NCBI GenBank assembly: GCA_934255105.1
Contig: CAKQNH010000042.1
Coordinates: forward strand, 1 to 13,542
Length of the DNA stretch: 13,542 bases
Direction: 5' to 3'
Origin: an uncultured Pirellulaceae bacterium
GTDB taxonomy: Bacteria; Planctomycetota; Planctomycetia; Pirellulales; Pirellulaceae
Under the pieces are notes generated by a model that did not search any database, was not told where the DNA came from, and saw only the letters and a program-made list of their open reading frames with translations. Below, piece by piece: positions 7,478 through 13,542 of the stretch (position 1 is the stretch's first letter; the number at the start of each line of letters is the position of its first letter). A program made the position numbers and the translations under genes.

Positions 7478-9745
7478 TTAATCCAAGTAAAGAAATTCTG
7501 GTGAATTGACCATCGACCAAGCGATGTCTTCAATCAATTTGCGACGTTCCACTTTGGGCCGCTCAAACTCGGCCTGCAAACTTTCAACTTCAGCCGCCGT
7601 CGGCTGGCGCGAGAAAATTGTTAGATACAGTTCGGATATAATTTCGCGGGGCTGCTTATCCGATTCAGCCAGTTTTTGACAACGCCCACCGTCGGCCGAT
7701 ATGCGTTGTTGAATATCCACCGCATTCATCAAATGCAAAGTCTGCGCCATTGTGGCTGCCCCGATTCGTTCGCATGGTGGGTCTTGGTTGGGGTCCGGCC
7801 GGCCAAATGCATCCAGCAGATCAGAGCGAGTGCGCACGGTCCACAATTCCATCGCTCGTGTACCTGCCGGTAGGCCACTGAAGCTCTCCGGTAGTCCGGT
7901 AATATCTGCCAGAGCGTCCGAGACTACCTCGGCCCGCAGACGCTTGCGGTAGTGTCTGGAGAAATTGCGATTGTCCCCCTCATTCGTAGCGTTGGGCTGC
8001 GAGGACAGAGCATACGTGTGGCTGGTGAGTATGGTGAACAGCAGGCGTTTGTTGTCGTAGCCCACTTCGCGGAAGTGATCAGCCAGCGCGCTGAGCAAGG
8101 CTGGGTTGCTAGCCGGGTTGGTCGCTCGCAGATCGTCCACGGACTCGACTAGGCCTACTCCCATCAGTTCGGCCCACAGACGATTGACGCCTACCTCCGC
8201 AAACGTTGGATTGTCTGGTGCGGTCATCCAATCAGCAAAGGAAATTCGCGGATCTTCGCCCGCAGGAATTTCGCGAGCTTCGGCGAACAGCGGTTTGGGA
8301 GGGACTACTTCCCCGGTCAACGGATGGCGTACTTCGCCACTATCCTTGGCAAAGATGATCTCTTCACTTCCCGAAATTGGCGGGGACAGCCCGACTCCCT
8401 TGCGGCCAATGCGCGCGAAGTGCGCCGCCATGCCGTAAAAGTCTTGCTGCCCGTAGACTTCAAACGGGTGTTGGTGGCAGCGTGCGCAGTCTAGCCGCAA
8501 CCCCAAGAACAATTGGCTCACCAGCGTGGTGATCTCCTCGGGTTCACGGCGGTCGCGAAAGATAGTGGTCGCACCGTTGCGCCAGGTGCTCCCCTGGGCT
8601 GTTACCAATTGCCGCGCGAACTGGTCGTGCGGGAGGTTCTTGCGAAAGGCGTCACGTATCCAAGCATCCAGGCTGTAGGTCGTCTTGATCCCCACGCGAT
8701 AGGGATTGGGACGCAATAGGTCGGCCCACTTGTTGGCCCAGAAATCGGCATACTCGGGTTGCTCCAGCACTCGACTGACCAACGCCTCGCGTTTGTCCGG
8801 CGCGGGATCATTGAGATATTCGAGCACTTCGGCGGCGGTGGGTAGGCGTCCGATCGTATCCAGAAATACGCGACGCACGTATTGCGATTCGCTACACGGC
8901 TGGCTGGGAAGAATGTTCAATGTGGCCAGCTTTTCATAGACCAGCTCATCGATAAAATTATGGCGTGGGAGATCAGCGTAGCTTTCTGCAGGTACGGCTT
9001 CGGCCCGCGGAACGGCCGTGCCCCAGGTCGCGATCAGCCCCATGTAACGCGCCATGATGGTCGCTTCGCCCGGCAGTTCGTCACCCTGCAGTAGTCCATT
9101 CGCATCGACGGAAACCACCGCCGATTCATTGGACTGAAAAGCGCACAGGTTGGTCACATCGCGAGTGGAGCCATCACTGTAGGTGGCCGTGACGGTTAGC
9201 TGTTCTGTCTGTCCCGCCGCCAACGAGTGTGGTGCTGGCGATATATCAATAGCCTTTAGTGTGGGATCGGCATCGCTCGTACGCTGGGCACCGGTGGCGA
9301 TCCATTCCAGCAGTAGCTGATACTCTTCATCACCTTCGCTGAAACGAATCCCACCGCCATGCGGATCTTGGCCAGTCGCCTTGGTGATCAACAAACTCTC
9401 GCTGGGTACGGCTGGAGACAGACGCCGTCCGCGCGAGTTTTTGACAATAGCGTCGTAGTCCATGTTGGCATCGAAGCCCAACAGCGAGAGTGCAAATCCA
9501 TTTTGCCCGCGAGCTTTACCATGGCAGGCACCAGCATTACAGCCGCGGGCGGTGAGGATCGGCTGGATGTCGAGCTCAAATTTCAATTCCCTGGGCGCGT
9601 TGGCTGACCGAACTGCCGCCGTTGGTTCGAGAGCTAGAGCATCGTTCATGCTCGCGCAAAAAACAGTCGAGCAAAATACAAACCATACAGCGAGCAAGGG
9701 CAGCCCGCGACAGCAGCGTCCGGAGGTAGGCTTAAGCCGAGGCAT
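7478..9745 (-). CDS. DUF1549/DUF1553 protein with cytochrome-like and Ig-like domains
   Basis: A 755-residue exported protein of a family expanded in planctomycetes; function unknown. A signal peptide covers about 1-38. Residues 55-155 form a planctomycete cytochrome C-like domain, with Cys69-x4-Cys74-His75 in place of the usual CxxCH. A bacterial Ig-like (BIG2) domain follows (about 163-243, ISPAPHSLAAGQTEQLTVTATYSDG region). DUF1549 spans about 261-450, beginning HNFIDELVYEKL, and has a true CxxCH at Cys420-Ala-Arg-Cys423-His424. DUF1553 spans about 504-750, beginning WMTAPDNPTFAEVGVNRLW. Covalent haem binding is possible at 420-424 but unproven. ATG 9745 lacks a strong Shine-Dalgarno site. 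The stop codon overlaps a possible start of the DUF1501 gene, and the two probably work as a unit in the periplasm. Confidence 0.94.
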   Translation of the reverse strand: MPRLKPTSGRCCRGLPLLAVWFVFCSTVFCASMNDALALEPTAAVRSANAPRELKFELDIQPILTARGCNAGACHGKARGQNGFALSLLGFDANMDYDAIVKNSRGRRLSPAVPSESLLITKATGQDPHGGGIRFSEGDEEYQLLLEWIATGAQRTSDADPTLKAIDISPAPHSLAAGQTEQLTVTATYSDGSTRDVTNLCAFQSNESAVVSVDANGLLQGDELPGEATIMARYMGLIATWGTAVPRAEAVPAESYADLPRHNFIDELVYEKLATLNILPSQPCSESQYVRRVFLDTIGRLPTAAEVLEYLNDPAPDKREALVSRVLEQPEYADFWANKWADLLRPNPYRVGIKTTYSLDAWIRDAFRKNLPHDQFARQLVTAQGSTWRNGATTIFRDRREPEEITTLVSQLFLGLRLDCARCHQHPFEVYGQQDFYGMAAHFARIGRKGVGLSPPISGSEEIIFAKDSGEVRHPLTGEVVPPKPLFAEAREIPAGEDPRISFADWMTAPDNPTFAEVGVNRLWAELMGVGLVESVDDLRATNPASNPALLSALADHFREVGYDNKRLLFTILTSHTYALSSQPNATNEGDNRNFSRHYRKRLRAEVVSDALADITGLPESFSGLPAGTRAMELWTVRTRSDLLDAFGRPDPNQDPPCERIGAATMAQTLHLMNAVDIQQRISADGGRCQKLAESDKQPREIISELYLTIFSRQPTAAEVESLQAEFERPKVERRKLIEDIAWSMVNSPEFLYLD

Positions 9746-10076
9746 AACTGGCTACTCGCTGAGATAGTGATAGATAATGTTGTGGAGGTGGGAAACGCTG
9801 CAGCAGACTGCAGCGCAGGTTATCTGCGTGGGGCGCAGTGCGTCGACAGACACCGGCCAGCGATGTCTTGCGTCGCTGACGGCGTGTTAACAGGTAGGTG
9901 GGAGTGGTAGGAAGTATCAAGCTGCGCTGCGGGGGTGCTCAAGAAATCAAAAACTCCCAAGACCCATCGGTTCAGTATACGCAATTATCGCGGGGGATGC
10001 AACTAAGGCCCCGCAAAGCACCGATAGAGGCTGCTTACGCCGGCGTTTTGGTAAAGAAGCCGCGTCCACTGCCAAT
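9746..10076. other. Intergenic region before the DUF1549/DUF1501 operon
   Basis: These 331 bases carry no convincing gene on either strand. They hold a candidate promoter (9974-10002) and two close CTGCAG sites near 9800 on the way to the DUF1549/DUF1553 start. I see no clear intrinsic terminator for the lactonase gene that ends just upstream in transcription order, so readthrough into the operon cannot be excluded. Confidence 0.5.
9974..10002 (-). promoter_or_regulatory. Possible promoter for the DUF1549/DUF1501/PPC operon
   Basis: TATACT (9979-9974, 5/6 match to the -10 consensus) is preceded after 17 bases by TTGCAT (10002-9997, only 3/6 match to -35). It lies about 75 bases past the lactonase stop and would give a leader of about 220 nt before ATG 9745. 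This is a weak candidate resting mainly on the -10 element and the spacing. Confidence 0.3.
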
Positions 10077-11360
10077 TTACGGCAATTCGACAAAGGTTAA
10101 CATCGATGGATTGCCGACCGCTGCAAAGTGGCCGGTGAACTTCAATTGTCCCGTGGCGCGGTCGACGCGAAAGACGGCAATGTTGTCGCTGCGCTGATTG
10201 CAGCAGTACAAGAAATTGCCACTCGGATCGAAGGCAAAGCTGCGTGGGTAGTTACCTTGCGTCCATTGCTCTTCCACATACGTCAGCCTTCCGTCGTCGC
10301 CGATGGAGAACAACGCGATGCTGTCATGCAACCGATTGCCCGCATAGACGAACTTGCCATCGGCGGACACCAATATCCCCGAACAAAAATTGCTCCCCAC
10401 GAAGCCCTCAGGCAGCGTCGACAGCGTTTGCCTCCAAGTCAGCGTGCCAGCGTCGCTGGAATAATCGAATAACGCTACGGTCGATCCCTCTTCCTGGATG
10501 CTATAGAACCAGCGACCGTTGGGATGGAAATCGAAGTGTCTGGGCCCGTCGCCGGGCGGTAGAGCTACTGAAGGGGGGGCGTTGGCTGTCAGCTTTCCCA
10601 ACTGCGAATCGAATCGCCAAACGAAAATCTTGTCGAGTCCCAAGTCGACATGCAGCGCGAAATCCCCCGACGGATCAGCGGCAATCATGTGCGCATGGGT
10701 GCGGTCGTGGCCGCTGAACGCAAAGCTGCCGGGGGGCGCATTGGTTGCCTGGGTGGGACCAAGCTCACCTTTGGTAACCTGCACATCGCTGGCTGGCCCC
10801 AACTGACCATCGCTCAGCACAGGCAATACAGCGACCGAGCCACCAAAATAGTTGGCTACTAAAAGCTGTTTGCCCGCGGGATGCAAACTGACGAAGGTTG
10901 GCCCCGCACCTCCTGATGAAACAGAATTCAATAGTTTCAGTTGGCCATCTTGGGGGGCAATTGCAAAAGCGCTCACGGTACCATGCTTGTTGAGCCCTTG
11001 GCGCTCGGTCTCGTTGGCCGAATACAGTCGCGTCCCGGCTGGATTCGCGACCACGCAACTAGGGCTATTGCCCAGTTCGCACACGCCCGCTTCCGTCAAT
11101 TCTCCGGTCGCTCGGTCGACCTCAAAGATATGAATACCGCGGCCATTGCCTGGAGGTAGATCCACCTGCGTCGGCAACATGTCTTTCAGCGGGGAGCTGA
11201 ACGTGCCCACGTAGGCCAGCAGCTTTTTGCTACTGGCCTGTGAATCCTGCTGCGGCTTGTCTTGCGCGTCGAGCGGTCTGGGGATCGAGATGACCAGTCC
11301 CAGCGACAACCCAATCAAAGCCTGCAAGCGGAGGTGGCAAAAGCCGTTTCGTTTCATCAT
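10077..11360 (-). CDS. Exported lactonase-family beta-propeller protein (Pgl/YbhE-like)
   Basis: A 427-residue member of the lactonase family that includes 6-phosphogluconolactonase (YbhE type) and carboxy-cis,cis-muconate cyclase, built as a seven-bladed propeller. Residues 1-32 form a signal peptide ending PLDA, so it probably acts outside the cytoplasm and is unlikely to serve the pentose phosphate pathway. Repeating blade motifs are clear: FVSLHPAGKQLLVANYFGGS (156-175), THAHMIAADPSGDFALHVDL (221-240), GPRHFDFHPNGRWFYSIQE (272-290) and YPRSFAFDPSGNFLYCCNQ (371-389). His222, His224, Arg274 and His275 lie in positions typical of the family's conserved cleft. The start is ATGATG at 11360/11357 with no strong Shine-Dalgarno site. 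It lies 33 bases after the DUF1080 gene, so co-transcription is likely; a sugar lactone or related oxidised sugar is a plausible substrate, by inference only. Confidence 0.92.
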   Translation of the reverse strand: MMKRNGFCHLRLQALIGLSLGLVISIPRPLDAQDKPQQDSQASSKKLLAYVGTFSSPLKDMLPTQVDLPPGNGRGIHIFEVDRATGELTEAGVCELGNSPSCVVANPAGTRLYSANETERQGLNKHGTVSAFAIAPQDGQLKLLNSVSSGGAGPTFVSLHPAGKQLLVANYFGGSVAVLPVLSDGQLGPASDVQVTKGELGPTQATNAPPGSFAFSGHDRTHAHMIAADPSGDFALHVDLGLDKIFVWRFDSQLGKLTANAPPSVALPPGDGPRHFDFHPNGRWFYSIQEEGSTVALFDYSSDAGTLTWRQTLSTLPEGFVGSNFCSGILVSADGKFVYAGNRLHDSIALFSIGDDGRLTYVEEQWTQGNYPRSFAFDPSGNFLYCCNQRSDNIAVFRVDRATGQLKFTGHFAAVGNPSMLTFVELP

Positions 11361-11373
11361 GCGATGCTTCAGT

Positions 11374-11411
11374 CTTAAAGGCGTTTGACTTGCTTAAAGG
11401 CGTTTGACTTG
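11374..11411. repeat. Perfect 19-bp tandem duplication across the DUF1080 stop codon
   Basis: CTTAAAGGCGTTTGACTTG occurs at 11374-11392 and again at 11393-11411 with no spacer. On the minus strand the first-transcribed copy encodes the final Gln-Val-Lys-Arg-Leu and the stop; the second repeats the same bases after the stop. The protein is therefore unchanged and the gap to the lactonase gene is longer by 19 bases. It looks like a recent slippage duplication. Confidence 0.95.
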
Positions 11412-12929
11412 AAGACTGCGGAACACGACTGGATCATTGTGACCGGCAAAGCCAATTCTGCCGGTGCGATGGTCGAGTCCTGCGGGTGGGGTTTCGATCT
11501 GGCTGCGATCGAACTGATCGATGTCTACGTCCAGAATTTTGGTGCCGTTGAGGGTCACCTTGATCTTCTGCCCGCGGACTTCTACCTCTTGATAGTTCCA
11601 CTCACCGACGGGACGCAGGTAGCCGTGTTTGGCCCCCACGCAGTTGTACAGCGAGCCGTGGTACTGGTAGGGCTTCAGCGGTGCCTTAGGATGAGCTGCG
11701 TTGTAGCCGTCGCTATCGATGACTTGCAGTTCCAAGCCGTCTTTAGCCGGATGTCCTTTGGCTGGCATGCGCAGGGCCAAACCATTGTTACCCGCTGGGG
11801 GGAGTTTGAATTCACAGCGCAGAATGAAATCGGTGTACTCGTCTGGGGTCAGCAAGTGTCCCCCTTTGCCCGTGCGACAGGCGATGGCACCGTCGACGAC
11901 TTCGTACGAGTCGCGGTCCCCTTCCCAGTTGCTCAGATCTCGGCCGTTGATCAGTTCGACAAATCCGTCGTCGCCGCCGCTGCGCGCGGCCAGCAACTCG
12001 TCGGCTTCCTCGTAACCGATCTCGCGGACGAATACATTTCGCCAGCGAATTTCGCTGCCGTGAGTCTGCAGTTGAATAGGGCCCTTGGGGTAAACTGGAT
12101 CGAGCATGTAGCCGTTAGGCAACTTGGGCTCCTCTTTCTCTTTCCCCGCGTCTCCCTTAGCGGGTTTCGCATAGGCCAGATAACCCTTCTTTTGATTGGC
12201 GAAGAAATTTTCCAGCGGTGCGTGATCCACGACGACTTCGCCGTTGAGCTCGACTGTCACCCGTTCGCCGACCATGGTGACGTGCATTTGATTCCATTCA
12301 CCCAGCGGCTTGTCCATCTTCTTTAGTGGATCTTTGCCGGGCGAGCCCTTGCGGTTATTCCACAATCCGCCGGACCCCAGCGCGCGTCCCAGGCCGCTTG
12401 GGTCGGCTTCCGCTGGGTCCCAGATTTGGATTTGAGGCGTGCCGCGCAGGTAGACGCCGCTGTCTCCCTTAGGGAGCGCTTTGTACTCGAGCATCAATTC
12501 AAAGTCAGCGTAGTCTTTGTCGGTGCTCAGGTATAATCCCTTGCCGTCGTTGACCAATTCTCCGTTCTCAACGGACCAATGCGCATTGATATGCTGATTG
12601 TCGGGCTCCCCTTTGGCATTCAGCAGGCCACCTTCGATCGACTTGCGTTTGTATTCAGCCTGCTCCTCAGGAGTCATATCCCATAGTTGCTGTGGGTCGC
12701 GAGTTCCCCAGCCGTACCAACCGCTCAGATCGCTGCCGTTGAACAGGGCAGTGAAGCCTTCGGGAGGTGAAACGGCCTGAGTTTTAGCCGACTGAGTTTT
12801 AGCCGACTGGGCGTTGGCTGACGGGGCGGCGATGCACAGCCAGCTACCGATGGCGACCGAACAGGCTGCCAGCATGGGCAGGTGCCATGTCGACTGCGCT
12901 GAAAGTTGGCGGGAGAACGTTAATCTCAT
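11394..12929 (-). CDS. Exported protein with two DUF1080 (3-keto-glycoside hydrolase-like) domains
   Basis: A 511-residue protein with a signal peptide (about 1-40, ending SANA) and two DUF1080 concanavalin-like beta-sandwich domains. Pfam names the family 3-keto-disaccharide hydrolase, and members act on 3-keto-glycosides. Domain 1 (about 56-303) starts GFTALFNGSDLSGW and contains an insert rich in Lys, Glu and Pro (about 255-272). Domain 2 (about 321-510) starts GFVELINGRDLSNWEG and ends FRSLQVKRL. Each has the expected FELMLEYK/FILRCEFK strand and an EWNQMHV/EWNYQEV strand. Most family members have one domain per roughly 200-250 residues, so this is a tandem fusion. QSAKTQSAKTQ at 41-51 comes from a 15-base tandem repeat. 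GAGGA at 12934-12938 stands 4 bases before ATG 12929, supporting the start. It probably works outside the cytoplasm with the adjacent lactonase. Confidence 0.93.
   Translation of the reverse strand: MRLTFSRQLSAQSTWHLPMLAACSVAIGSWLCIAAPSANAQSAKTQSAKTQAVSPPEGFTALFNGSDLSGWYGWGTRDPQQLWDMTPEEQAEYKRKSIEGGLLNAKGEPDNQHINAHWSVENGELVNDGKGLYLSTDKDYADFELMLEYKALPKGDSGVYLRGTPQIQIWDPAEADPSGLGRALGSGGLWNNRKGSPGKDPLKKMDKPLGEWNQMHVTMVGERVTVELNGEVVVDHAPLENFFANQKKGYLAYAKPAKGDAGKEKEEPKLPNGYMLDPVYPKGPIQLQTHGSEIRWRNVFVREIGYEEADELLAARSGGDDGFVELINGRDLSNWEGDRDSYEVVDGAIACRTGKGGHLLTPDEYTDFILRCEFKLPPAGNNGLALRMPAKGHPAKDGLELQVIDSDGYNAAHPKAPLKPYQYHGSLYNCVGAKHGYLRPVGEWNYQEVEVRGQKIKVTLNGTKILDVDIDQFDRSQIETPPAGLDHRTGRIGFAGHNDPVVFRSLQVKRL
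12777..12806. repeat. 15-bp tandem repeat within the DUF1080 gene
   Basis: CTGAGTTTTAGCCGA occurs twice back to back (12777-12791, 12792-12806). It encodes the repeated Gln-Ser-Ala-Lys-Thr just after the signal peptide cleavage region. Being in frame and in a flexible linker, copy-number change would alter only linker length. Confidence 0.9.
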
Positions 12930-13071
12930 GGATTCCTCGTGGTGGGTTGGAAGGGGTGATGCGCGGGTATGCTGAGCCAGCTATTCTAATGTAAATCGCC
13001 AAAACATTTGCAAAATCGCTGAAGCATTGTGCGAAATTATTTATTGTGCCAGATTTCCTTTGGCCCGATGC
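12930..13071 (-). promoter_or_regulatory. Intergenic region upstream of the DUF1080 gene, possible promoter
   Basis: This 142-base AT-richer gap separates the hydratase-fold gene from the DUF1080 gene. On the minus strand TAGAAT (12988-12983, 5/6 of the -10 consensus) is preceded by TTGCAA (13013-13008, 4/6 of -35) at a long 19-base spacing. The Shine-Dalgarno core GAGGA is at 12934-12938. I see no stable terminator hairpin for the upstream gene. Promoter assignment is weak, but the gap is where one would be expected. Confidence 0.35.
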
Positions 13072-13542
13072 TTACGGGAATTTTGGTGGGCGTTTTTCTG
13101 TAAAGGCCTGCAACCCCTCGGTGGCCGCTTCGGTGGTATAAGCGGTAGCCATGGCCGCCGCTCCGCTGCTCAGCAGCGTCGTCAGTTGTTCCCCCACCAT
13201 CTCGTTGAGCAGTCGCTTGGTCAACTGCAACGATTCGGCGGCGCTGGCGGAGATGGCATCGATCCAGTTGCTGGCGCGCACCCAAATCTGATCCGTGTCG
13301 ACCACGCGGTGGACGAGCCCAAGCTGCTTGGCCTCGGCCGCGGTTAGCTCATCACCACCCAGCAACATGCGGCTGGCCAACGATCCGCCTCCGCGAAATA
13401 CCAGCAGCGGAGCCACTAGGCCGGATACCAGCCCCAGCCGCGGCGACGTGATACTTAAGGTTGCGAGGTGGCTGGCAACCACCAAATCGCTGGCCAAGAC
13501 TAGAGCTACGCCGGATGCCATGGCCGGGCCATCCACGGCCGC
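13072..13542 (-). CDS. Enoyl-CoA hydratase/isomerase-fold protein (N-terminus beyond the window)
   Basis: The frame is open from the right edge to TAA 13072-13074, giving about 156 C-terminal residues of a family usually about 260 long. The start lies outside; the ATG at 13536 is internal. AAVDGPAMASGVALVLASDL matches the second oxyanion-hole region (usually NGxAxGGGxELALACD), and LTAAEAKQLGLVHRVV is the conserved helix-turn after it; the end, EKRPPKFP, is typical. The Glu normally found in the ELALACD segment is Ala, and the Glu of the usual PE-x3-G motif is Ser (TSPRLG). These are the two acid/base residues of true hydratases (144 and 164 in the rat enzyme). The protein may therefore catalyse a different crotonase-fold reaction or none. 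It lies 142 bases before the DUF1080 gene and is probably a separate unit. Confidence 0.88.
   Translation of the reverse strand, partial: AAVDGPAMASGVALVLASDLVVASHLATLSITSPRLGLVSGLVAPLLVFRGGGSLASRMLLGGDELTAAEAKQLGLVHRVVDTDQIWVRASNWIDAISASAAESLQLTKRLLNEMVGEQLTTLLSSGAAAMATAYTTEAATEGLQAFTEKRPPKFP

Noticed and set aside
7464..7520. Longer DUF1501 start at 7520
   Set aside because: It would overlap the upstream gene by 43 bases and place extra residues before a good signal peptide; GGAGAGG points to ATG 7463.
11385..12326. Long plus-strand open frame of 313 codons
   Set aside because: It is antisense to the DUF1080 gene and is explained by its codon composition.

Overview
The window looks like a chromosomal segment of a planctomycete, most likely of the Pirellulaceae/Rhodopirellula type. 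The reason is gene content: a DUF1549/DUF1553 protein, a DUF1501 protein, a PPC-domain protein, a DUF1080 protein and a formylglycine-type sulfatase lie together, and this mix of exported families is characteristic of that phylum. Every gene I can support is on the minus strand, so the window reads from right to left.

In transcription order: (1) the C-terminal part of an enoyl-CoA hydratase/isomerase-fold protein enters from the right edge (13542-13072) and lacks both usual catalytic glutamates; (2) an exported protein with two DUF1080 (3-keto-glycoside hydrolase-like) domains (12929-11394); (3) 33 bases later, an exported beta-propeller lactonase (11360-10077); (4) a 331-base gap with a possible promoter; (5) a tightly packed trio: DUF1549/DUF1553 protein with an N-terminal cytochrome-like domain (9745-7478), DUF1501 protein (7463-6141) and PPC-domain protein (6138-4498), joined by a TAATG junction and a 2-base gap; (6) a sulfatase remnant (4226-3254) that has lost its middle; (7) about 1.1 kb of mostly non-coding, repeat-bearing DNA with a doubtful Rpn-like gene remnant; (8) pyruvate, phosphate dikinase (2122 to the left edge, C-terminus missing).

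Genes 2-6 all look exported. DUF1080 proteins and lactonases fit oxidised sugars or glycosides, and sulfatases fit sulfated polysaccharides, so a shared role in polysaccharide or glycoside handling at the cell surface is a reasonable inference. It is not shown by the sequence. The function of the DUF1549/DUF1553-DUF1501-PPC module is not established as far as I know.

The least ordinary part is 2.4-4.5 kb. Two copies of a palindromic element (16-bp arms, 30-nt loop in both) bracket the broken sulfatase and the gene-poor DNA. One copy abuts the PPC gene and its conserved end overlaps that gene's stop codon. This looks like a decaying region shaped by small repeats. I saw no CRISPR array, tRNA, rRNA, prophage or recognisable intact transposase.
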